Of a DNA stretch of 64,000 bases, positions 56,000-64,000 are shown one piece after another. The notes beneath the pieces were generated by a model. The model searched no databases. It worked only from the letters and a program-made list of their open reading frames with translations, and was not told where the DNA came from. The first letter of the stretch is position 1. Each line of letters starts with the position of its first letter. A program made the position numbers and the translations under genes. This stretch comes from Dryocosmus kuriphilus. Taxonomy: Eukaryota; Arthropoda; Insecta; Hymenoptera; Cynipidae. Location of the stretch: assembly GCA_038277395.1 (NCBI GenBank), contig CM076193.1:75162252-75226251 (forward strand), given 5' to 3'.

Positions 56000-56350
56000 G
56001 TTGTGAACACAATTTCGATAATAAGAAAGCACAAGTCGGCTAGGAAGTTTTTTTTCATTATTTGACTGACCGCGATAAAAACAAAGCGACCCAAGAATAT
56101 TTCATCGCCATAAAGATTCACGTGAAATCAGCCAAGTCCAAGATATTAGAATGGACATGTTGGCTTTGAAATGGTCAATGCGTCTTCCCATGATAATTAT
56201 GAAGGATTAAAGTATAAAAGAATCAAAGGTAAGGGTTTCAGAATCATAAGTAAATCGAATATTGTGAGTTCATGTGTGTGATTTAAAAAATAGAGAATTA
56301 TTACTGGGCTTGTTTAACAGTGACGGCTGTGATCACATGATGACTATCAG
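56000..56350. repeat. Dispersed repeat, inverted copy of 25.96-26.7 kb
   Basis: Reverse-complement match to 25,965-26,400 plus 26,640-26,690, including CACGTGAAATCAGCCAAG and TATCATGGGAAG-type words. It includes a single copy of the TATCGCGGTC unit that is tandem at the other locus. Confidence 0.7.
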
Positions 56351-56426
56351 TCTGGTGGCGAAGGTCGCGCGCGTCACATCTATAAATATATTTTGTATGT
56401 TGCTGCTTTATCGTGTTCATTGCGTC

Positions 56427-56710
56427 ATGCCTCCGAGGCAAAAACTTTCGGAAGAAGAAAGGAGGAATCGATTAATTGAGCGGATGAGGAAGGCTACAAT
56501 GAAACGAAAGTAGTTAGGAAGAAGGAAAAGTTCAAAATTTAACAGCGGAGCAGCTTCAGAAAAAACCTGCATCGGGAAGAAAAGAAAATTTTACAACTGA
56601 AAAATATGAAAGTGAAATGAAAAGAAAAAAAGATTCTTATAGAAGATCGAAACAAAAAAAAAGACCAAAACTAATGTTAGGATTATATAAAGACGGGCAG
56701 CAAGTAGATT
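56427..56710 (+). pseudogene. Small basic frame, unrecognised, possible element ORF remnant
   Basis: From ATG at 56,427 the frame reads MPPRQKLSEEERRNRLIERM and ends at 56,513. In another frame, 56,540-56,712 continues with a Lys/Arg-rich stretch (NLTAEQLQKKPASGRKE, then YRRSKQKKRPK) to a stop. It could be a decayed N-terminus of a transposon protein, given the Helitron-like hairpin 140 bp further on. No function is proposed. Confidence 0.3.
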
Positions 56711-56850
56711 AAACCTTTAAATATGAGTACTTTCTTTTCCTTACTGAATAGAATTAAAATTAAGTAATTAAAATAAAAGAGTGAGAACTAAAATAACGAA
56801 ATTTCATAAAACATACTACTTAATACAGAATACTAATATGAATACATCCG

Positions 56851-56892
56851 AGGGGGGTTGGCGAGCGAAGCGAGCAGGGGGCGGAGCCCCCT
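56851..56892 (+). repeat. GC-rich direct repeat and hairpin, Helitron-like 3' end
   Basis: GGCGAGCGAAGCGAGC (two GCGAGC) is followed by AGGGGGC-GGA-GCCCCCT, a perfect 7-bp stem with 3-nt loop, then ATTGTG. Such a GC hairpin just inside the end is characteristic of Helitrons, and this base composition stands out from the AT-rich surroundings. The 5' end was not located. Confidence 0.5.
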
Positions 56893-57882
56893 ATTGTGTA
56901 TATATTGTAACCTTTGACTTTAGAGGTTATGACTTTATTTAAAAAAATGGGGATTCCTACGGAGAAAGAATAAGGTTTTATAATTTCATTTTACGAGTGC
57001 ACACTTTTATTCAATAAATCATAATTTCTATTACAATTCTCCTTAAAACTAAAATGAAAAATTCGCAGTTGTGAGACAAATTCTAATTATCCTTAAATTC
57101 TAAACCTCCTTTAATTCTAATTGAGCAGAATTCTCCTGATGGGGATCTTTTTATATAAATTTTTTTTTTTCTAAAAAAATTATAGTTCTCTTTATTCACC
57201 TTCTTTTACTGTGCAGTAGAGCCACATGCACATGAATCAGTTTATACATAAATGTAGCATTCGGGAAGGTTTTTCTTTATTCGTTCTTTATTTTAAAAAA
57301 TGATATCAAAAGATTTAATCATTAATCAAACAAAAGGGAACGTGACATCAGCAATATTCAGTGAACTAAATATACTATGGCTGCGTTTCCTTGAGTGTGA
57401 TTACCGATGTTTTAATCGAACGTTTTAACTCTTAATCCCGAAAGCACGGAGGATCAGATATACGCGGTAAACCACGCAACTCGTCCACTCGTTGAATTCA
57501 AAACTAGGAGTCAAAAGTCTCGTATACAAGAGTGAACAAGAGGGAAAAGAAGTATTGTAGTCACTGGTGAAACCAGGAACTAAAATCCTTCGGATACCTC
57601 TAGAAGGACTAAACGTCGACTCATGACTATTGGTAGACCAAGTAGCCCTGCCTCCGCTTAGCCGACCTTCTCCAGGACGTGGGTCAGAACAAAGAGTAAA
57701 CTCTTGGAACCACCTACTGCCTCTGGAGCTTGGTGCGTAGGTGGATGCGTAGGTAGGAGGTGCCGTATCCATCTTTCCATGCGCTGACCCCTTTAGATAG
57801 GCTACGGCGCTCCCCGGGTCTCTCCCACGTTATATATGGGTCAAATGTGCTAAGGGGGTTATTTTTCAAAATCGACACGTTT

Positions 57883-57955
<73 letters not shown>

Positions 57956-57999
57956 AACTTTTTATGAATTATTTTCTTATAAATAAATTATCTTATTAA
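56893..57999. other. Unassigned DNA with a (TA)n tract
   Basis: It contains (TA)n at 57,884-57,951. The 115-codon minus-strand frame at 57,425-57,772 is GC-richer than its surroundings and matches no known protein; it may be part of an LTR or leader. Confidence 0.4.
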
Positions 58000-59480
58000 C
58001 TTAATTTTTTTATAAAAACTCTAGCAGAGGAGGGTTTCTACGAAATTTCTAAGTATACTGTTTATTTTTATACATGGTTTCCTAGTCCTTAACGCACTTA
58101 ACCTACTATTGATCTCTCTTATTTTACAGAGTAATGACATTGATAAAACAATAAAGTTTAATTACTTTTAAATCCTTATGAAAGAACAAGTCATGGGTTT
58201 TCATCTTAATTATTAAATGCTATACAAAACGTCTTTTCTCCCTAATGATATTTTGAGGCACAGCTCGATTTGCTTTTTAAATTTCCGTGACTTACTACAG
58301 GTTCATTGACCTTGCTTAAGCTTTGACAATTCGGTGTATCGGAAGCTCTTTCATTCCAGATCTTTCAAGTTCTCTAATAACAGTTATTATCGCTCAGTCG
58401 TCCAGACATTTTCCCTTATTAGGCTATCATTAACAATCTTTTATTCTTAGTGAAATTATCTAATCTTAGCTGTTTGGTCATCTCGCCTTTTGACAATAGT
58501 CCTCCCAAATATTTACCTGTAACGACGGGCGCACTCCTTGGCACGGTCCTTGGCGATTTCAACGATATGTTATTTGCATTAATAAGTTAAAAATATTATT
58601 AACCAGCTGGAAAAGGGGTTGGGGGATGTGGGGTACTTTTATCTTCAGACACTTGGTAATGGCATTTCTTCCAATTGACAATTTAATAAGAACTAGTCAA
58701 GGTTTTAATCCAATTCGAGATGAAAGTGAGAATAAATCCTCACTTTATACTGAATTGAGATTAGAAGCTTGTTTTGACTTTTCAGAGTTTATCTGGATTA
58801 TAAAACCGATGAAGGCTTTTCCCAAAATGTTCAAAATTGACCTTTGTACGTCCCCTCGTACCATCACCGTACCTGACTCAGGTTCCTTCCTAAATCTCCC
58901 TATCGCTCTTTTCATATCTATTTATTCTTAAATTTACGAGTCCTACCCCGCAGGCAGTCCTTAAAGTCTAAACTCAGTTAACAAGAACATCAATTTTGAA
59001 GGAAGATTTACAGGTCAAAAATACTCATATCTGTTTGGATGTTACAAACTTTTGTATAGTTTTAAAATATTAAGGCTAGCTAAATTTTCAAGTGAAAGCT
59101 GTCTTTAAATATACAATATGTTAGATCTACTGAAATTTTTCTAAGTAGAAATCGCAGTCGAGCATTCCTAAGGTCGAAGGCTTAAAGGAACAACAGAGGC
59201 GAAAGTTCGACAAAGTATTTTAAAGGAGTCTGTTCTGGCAGTAGTGTGGGATTAATCCCAGCTCCTCCCAGACGAGACTAGAGTGGAAAGGAACCTTTCG
59301 ACTCTGCTGCTCGTCCTAAAATTGTCTGTTTTGCCCGCATCTCATCTTTTTATGTACTTGCATCCCGAGGGTGCTCCCACTTCACTCGCGTTTTGTGTGG
59401 GTGGTATGGTTTTGCCTTGCGCGATAGACATCCCTTGAGCGTCCATTGCACTTATAAAAAACGAATTTCCTTATTTTTTT
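58000..59480 (-). repeat. Long LTR-like sequence, copy 2 (inverted)
   Basis: Diverged inverted partner of 43,860-45,350, with the same order of landmarks: AGGGTTTCTACGAA-like word at 58,030, GGGTGG-type promoter region and CTTTTTATGT at 59,345-59,355. The plus-strand frame 58,626-58,931 lies across it and is considered chance. Confidence 0.5.
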
Positions 59481-60618
59481 TCAAATTTTCCATCACTATT
59501 TATAAACAAAAAACAGTACATCATACATATTTTCTTTCATAAAGCATATCTAGGACACGAAAAGGGCCATTCTTAGCAGAGAAAAAAAAATTGAAAATAA
59601 ACTTTGGAGCACATCTTTAACACTCTTTCCATACATTAAACAAGCGTAAGGGAATTTACTTTTTTAATTGAATAATTCGTGCATGCGCACAAGTTTAAAA
59701 AAAAAGAATGTTAAGTAAATTAAGAAAAAAATTGATAGTGGAATAAATGGAGAGCAGAGGTTCATTTTAAGTTTGTTTTTCTTATTTTATGTGTAGAATA
59801 CTGCCCATTTGAGTGCGAATGGTTAATATTATGAAATATTTATTTCAAAAATAAAAACCGCCTAATATGTGAGGCACATCATTTTTCTTTCGAAGTGTCT
59901 AAAGTTATACGATGCGTGGAAATAACTTGCAACAAGATTGGTGGAAATTTTGTCCACCACCCTCCACTACTAATTCCTTTTTCAGGTCCCCCAAACACGT
60001 TGCACTCGCTTAACCATAACCGCGTAACTATAGCATCAGTCCTTTTACTTTGAGAACGCTTTATTTGAATATGCCGAAATACAGTAAAGTTATAGTAAAA
60101 AAATTGGTTCCACCTTGATGCAGGCGATTAGTACAAGTGCTTGTTACGGTTAGGACGCAGTCTAAAGTTTTTCCTAGCGTTGAATTCATCAACCCAACAT
60201 GCAACTAAATTTCATCAGTCTTAAAAGCGTTGCTTTAAGAACTTAAGGAGTAAAGTCGTGTTATGGTTTAGGACATTTTTTCGGACAATTTATAATTTTC
60301 AATGTTTCGAAGTGGCTAATTTAAATAATTCTGTCATCACATAATTAATTGTTCTTTATAGAGTGTCTAACACCAAAATGTGTTAAAAAGTAAAAAAAAA
60401 AAAAAAATGCACAGAAAGAGATGTGGGCACAGTATAGATTTGCGTTTTACGGTTGGGACATTGAAAACGTAAAACTAGGTGACGGGTGTTTGGGATTTTC
60501 TGACTGTCTGAGGCCCCTTTAATATGTATAATTTTTGGTAAAATATTACACCTATGCGCAAATGTTCAGTCAAAAAATGGGGTTTTCAATCCTTTAAGAT
60601 AACTTTTTTATGTTACAG
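59481..60618 (+). other. Region upstream of the first coding CARS1 exon
   Basis: AT-rich, no ORF. It ends in a pyrimidine tract and acceptor (TTTTTTATGTTACAG) directly before the coding exon, so it is at least partly an intron following an upstream untranslated exon. That exon and the promoter were not identified. Confidence 0.5.
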
Positions 60619-60800
60619 AAGATGGCAAAAAGGGTGCAACCACCTTGGAGCCCGCCGGCGCGAAAGGGAAATTTCGTTCTACGTTTATACAATAGTTTAA
60701 CTCGTCAAAAGGAAGAATTCATACCACAATATGGTAACCGAGTTCTTTGGTACTCTTGCGGACCCACAGTTTATGATGCCTCACATATGGGGCACGCAAG
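60619..60800 (+). CDS. CARS1: Cysteinyl-tRNA synthetase, coding exon 1
   Basis: The exon starts after an AG acceptor at 60,617-60,618, and the start ATG is at 60,622 (AAGATGGC). The upstream in-frame ATG at 60,610 lies in the intron. It encodes a basic N-terminus, LYNSLTRQKEEF, and WYSCGPTVYDASHMGH. The Cys of SCGPT is a zinc ligand and HMGH is the class I HIGH motif for ATP binding. The enzyme charges tRNA-Cys in the cytosol. It ends at a GT donor (AAG|GTAAAT) after the first two bases of an Arg/Ser codon. Clean sequence with no stops indicates a living gene. Confidence 0.95.
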
Positions 60801-61985
60801 GTAAATAAGCTTTCTTTTTTAGTAATGAAAGCTTAAACATTACTATTTATTTATTAATAATAGCGTCCTGGCAATGCAAATGTTTTTTTATACCTTAAGG
60901 GGGAAATGCGGTACGTGTGGATCATAATACTATCTCAAAAAATTGTACATACGCAGTAGTAAAATAAGAAAGACGGTTGAAAAGATTACTTATTTCGTGA
61001 GAATTCCTTAAAGATTACATATATTGCGTTTCCAATTGCAAAATTATATTAAATTAAAAAAAATTAAAATTACATTTCTCATTGTTCCAAGAACAAATGT
61101 TTCAGACCCAACCTATACTACCTCCAATACGAATGAGCACGAAATACTTTTTTAATGCCAAAAAGCGATAATAACGTACTAAAATATTTCCACGAGAGCT
61201 CTTCACTTTAGTAAATAAAATTTAATTTTTTAATATTTTATTGACGCGACAAAATTAATTTTGTGTTAGTAATCATGTTGGTACTTGTGTGAATTCCGTA
61301 TTTGTTCAGATAGTTTAAAAATGTTCGGTGCACAAGAATATGAGTTTCAAATTGCGGTAAAGGCCAAGTGGTATTAAAAATTTAGAAGTTAGGAACTTTT
61401 GCGAATCTGATTTAATGAATGAATTGTTCACACCTTTATAAAAGTAACAATAAGAATTCCTGTTGGCAATCGAAATATTCAACGAGTTTGTTTCCCACCA
61501 AGGCAGCGCCTTCATTGTCAAATTTCATGTCAATTTTCGACATAGTTGTTTTACCCCAGTTCAAAATTAATTATTATGTATTAATCAGCGGTGCATTTTA
61601 AGTTTATTTTTTTTAAATGACTTAGAAAAATCCTTCTGCACTTTTATCAGTTTTCTAATTAAATACCTTAGAATATCTAAAACCTTATATTTTTGCACAA
61701 GGTGGTAAAAAATGATTATATTTTTCAAAATGACACGGAATTAATCTGAATTACAAAATATTGGATTTTACTCGTCGCGTGATTCTCCTTAAATTCGAAA
61801 TAGTACTTTGTAAGCAAACAGTTTTTTTAATATTGTTGTAGTTTTTTAATATTGTTATAAACGAATTTCTTGACACGTAGATTTGTAAATTTCCAAGTAT
61901 ATTAGATATAATATATGAATTACCAAACAAAGATACATTTAGATTTCAAATACAAAGTATAATAAGAAAGTAAATTTTAATCCAG

Positions 61986-62328
61986 ATCGTACATATCCTT
62001 CGATATTCTCCGCCGGATTCTTTCCGACTATTTTGGTTACCATGTTTTGTACGTGATGAACATAACGGACATCGACGATAAAATTATAAAGCGAGCGAGG
62101 CAGAACTACTTGTACGAAAAATACGTGTCAGAAAATCACAGTTTGGATTATGTTCTTGCTGATACAATGAGCATGCTTTCAGCAATTGAAAATACCATAA
62201 ACACTACAAAGGACGCTGATAAAAAGTCTATGTTTGAGGGGATGCTGATTCGAGTTCAGTCTTCCATTGAGAATCTCGAGAAGGCTGTCAAATCCAGTGA
62301 TGAAGACAAGATCAACGAATGTCGGAAG
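61986..62328 (+). CDS. CARS1: Cysteinyl-tRNA synthetase, coding exon 2
   Basis: The acceptor is TTTTAATCCAG. The exon begins by completing the split codon and then reads YISFDILRRILSDYFGY, YVMNITDIDDKIIKRARQNY, part of the Rossmann fold of class I CysRS, followed by a helical insertion (IENLEKAVKSSDEDKINE) as in animal cytoplasmic enzymes. It can be read in phase 0 to ...ECRK at 62,328, where the next bases are GC, not GT. Exon 3 joins in frame there, so a GC-AG intron is inferred. Reading on instead gives a stop within 14 codons. Confidence 0.9.
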
Positions 62329-62389
62329 GCAATAATCCAATATTTATTTCTCTTACCAAAATAAATTTTATGCATAATAATAATCTCCG

Positions 62390-62464
<75 letters not shown>

Positions 62465-62465
<1 letters not shown>

Positions 62466-62938
62466 AATGTAATGTTTGTTCCTAATCGCAATTCTCCGAA
62501 AGTTCTTTATCGGTCGTTTTTAAAATTTTGACACAACGTTGCATTCGCATACGCGCGTGTTTTTGTCGTGTTTTTATATTTATAAAATTAATGTATTTAT
62601 AAAAAAAATGGTTGAATGATACAGGCTAATATTTTACGGTAATAGGTGCGCCATGTGTTGAATGTAACAGCAACACACGCAATATTAAACATTGTTTATG
62701 TTTCATATTGCGTGCTCTTTGACAGTTGTTCTTACTTAGCATTCTCAATGTTTACGATTACATTCATTTATTTTTATTTACATTTAATTATTTTTTGTCA
62801 CATGCGGTTTAGATCTAGACACAGATTGCTGCTGGGGGGGGGGGGGGGGGATCTTTGGTGCCACTCTTTACAATCATGCGGTTTAGATGTATACACAGAG
62901 CCAATGTTTGAAATCATACTTTTTAACTCTATATACAG

Positions 62939-63029
<91 letters not shown>

Positions 63030-63458
63030 CAATGTTTGGGGCTAATCTTTAGAATCATGCGGCTTAGATCTATACACAGATTGCTTCTCACATGGGCAAT
63101 TATATGTTGTTGCATTCGCATACTAGCGTGTTTTTATAAAAAGGGGGGTTATGGGGGTGGAGGGAATCTTGAAGGCCAATCTTTAGAATCGCGCGGTTTA
63201 CATGCATACATAGATCCAATATTTAGAATTAGGCGGTTTATATCTATACATAGATTGCTTCTACATGTACAATTATATGTTGCGTGTTCTACAGTCGGCA
63301 AACCAGACAATCTGTGTATCAGTACAGAAAATGGAACAACAAAAAGTGTTCTATATCCACAAGCATTGTCAAATTAAACATATTAGAAACGTGTGCTTTC
63401 TCTTTTTTTTCCATTTAACCAGACTGAACCACAGCAACGCGTGACCGGGTACAGCTAG
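62465..63458 (+). mobile_element. Non-autonomous Helitron in CARS1 intron 2
   Basis: The 3' end reads CAACGCGTGACCGGGTACAG followed by CTAG|T, the CTRR-type terminus common to insect Helitrons. Upstream are words such as AATCGCAATTCTCCGAAAG and GTTGCATTCGCATACGCG typical of Helitron 5' halves, so the start lies near 62,465 but is not fixed. The interior is a degenerate series of units with GCGGTTTAGATCTATACACA and AATCTTTAGAATC words around G runs. Confidence 0.55.
62942..63028. repeat. Poly-G tract of about 85 bases
   Basis: Two G runs of about 40 and 44 separated by TT. A shorter run lies at 62,834-62,850. The length is probably unreliable, because such runs sequence poorly. Confidence 0.9.
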
Positions 63459-63568
63459 TAGAAATATAAAAAGAATGAAAAATAGATGTATTAAGTTTTT
63501 TCAATACTGAAGTATTCATTTTCGCATGCTTATAATTTTAGTCTGAGCTTAATTTTTGTAATCTTCAG

Positions 63569-63709
63569 ATTTTGTTGAGCGATGCGCGCGATCCATTGTC
63601 AGTTTGGTTGGACAAAAAAAATGGAAGTTCAGTGACCGAACAGTCAATTTTTAGGAAGCTATCTGAACACTGGGAGTCTGAATACCACAAAGATATGGAA
63701 GCTCTAAAT
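63569..63709 (+). CDS. CARS1: Cysteinyl-tRNA synthetase, coding exon 3
   Basis: Forty-seven codons, phase 0 at both ends: LLSDARDPLSVWLDKKNG, then IFRKLSEHWESEYHKDMEAL. This matches the DxLSxWLD and FWExxFHxDMEALN segments of animal CysRS between the insertion helix and the second half of the catalytic domain. Acceptor CTTCAG, donor AAT|GTAAGG. Confidence 0.93.
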
Positions 63710-63818
63710 GTAAGGTACCTTTCAATGATGTTTATAATATTTGAAGATTTTTTCAAAGACCGCCGGTAGAATTCTATGTTCACAAAATTACAGTTAATCT
63801 AAATTTATTTTTTTACAG

Positions 63819-64000
63819 GTTTTGCAACCAAATGTATTGACGAGAGTAAGCGAGTACGTTCCGGAAATTGTAGCTTTTATAGAAAAAATTGTAGCTAACA
63901 GCTTAGCTTACGAAAGCAACGGATCAGTTTACTTCGACGTCGGGAGCTTTGACAAGCGAGAAAAGCATCATTATGCTAAACTCGTACCAGAAGCTTATGG
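63819..64000 (+). CDS. CARS1: Cysteinyl-tRNA synthetase, coding exon 4 (cut by window edge)
   Basis: After TTTTTTTACAG it reads LTRVSEYVPEIVAFIEKIV, then SNGSVYFDVG and HHYAKLVPEAYG, the conserved LTRVSEYVPEI and GSVYFD region of the family. The exon is still open at base 64,000. The remaining catalytic motifs (second zinc ligands, KMSKS) and the anticodon-binding part lie beyond the window. Confidence 0.95.

Larger units (their letters stand above)
62329..63568 (+). other. CARS1 intron 2 with Helitron and simple repeats
   Basis: It starts GCAATA and ends CTTCAG. It holds a C run with (CT)n and a short (TA)n (62,391-62,464), two long G tracts, repeated segments around GCGGTTTAGATCTA, and a Helitron-type end at 63,458. 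The polyglycine frame across the G tract (62,646-63,377) is not a gene. Confidence 0.75.

Noticed and set aside
57425..57772. 115-codon minus-strand ORF
   Set aside because: No motif recognised, composition fits LTR or leader sequence; left unassigned.
62646..63377. 243-codon polyglycine ORF
   Set aside because: It arises from G homopolymers inside CARS1 intron 2 and a Helitron.

Overview
The window reads as AT-rich, repeat-choked nuclear DNA of an arthropod, most likely an insect. The evidence is intron-containing host genes with GT-AG splice sites, Ty3/gypsy, Helitron and several hAT elements, SINE- and MITE-like repeats, long (TA)n and (CA)n tracts, and nuclear fragments of an insect-type mitochondrial ND1 gene read with TGA as Trp. 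No prokaryotic operon structure is present, and most ORFs in it are chance or relics. Only one gene looks intact: the first four coding exons of cytoplasmic cysteinyl-tRNA synthetase (CARS1) on the plus strand from 60,619 to the window edge. A second host gene, a lamin-B-receptor/sterol-reductase homologue on the minus strand at 12,961-14,783, keeps its splice sites but is broken by frameshifts, a stop, a 45-bp duplication and an inserted MITE. Layout: 1-4.0 kb is a truncated Ty3/gypsy element on the minus strand (RNase H remnant, protease, Gag, tRNA-Leu-type PBS, probable LTR). 5.8-12.1 kb is a hAT element with TIRs and a near-exact 8-bp TSD. 13.0-14.8 kb is the LBR pseudogene. 14.9-19.7 kb is a degenerate A/T repeat field split by a second hAT element. 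20.6-27.96 kb holds palindromic and inverted-repeat elements, a SINE-like tRNA head, and an array of about 135-bp units that each carry an inverted pair of motifs. 28.1-29.9 kb is a fragment of a TTF/ZMYM1-like hAT transposase. 30.1-43.3 kb is a 13.2-kb palindrome with arms of about 1.65 kb. Its arms carry ND1 NUMTs. Its interior holds a nearly full-length BED-hAT transposase gene (one in-frame stop), a 170-bp minisatellite block, and a 4.2-kb foldback element inserted into another NUMT copy. 43.9-45.35 kb and 58.0-59.5 kb are diverged, inverted copies of one long LTR-like sequence. 47.3-48.3 kb has two short inverted-repeat elements. 49.9-54.8 kb is a decayed Helitron coding region (HUH and Y2 Rep motifs) next to a C48/Ulp1-type protease and cut off at a (TA)n tract before the helicase. 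56.8-56.9 kb has a Helitron-like GC-rich hairpin terminus. 60.6-64.0 kb is CARS1, with another Helitron 3' end and huge G-runs in its second intron. The features do not form a pathway. They show layered insertion: NUMT, then foldback insertion, then inverted duplication. The strongest candidates for something not already described are the nested NUMT-bearing palindrome and its foldback, the hairpin-bearing tandem array at 24.76-25.66 kb, and the C48 protease beside a Helitron Rep.
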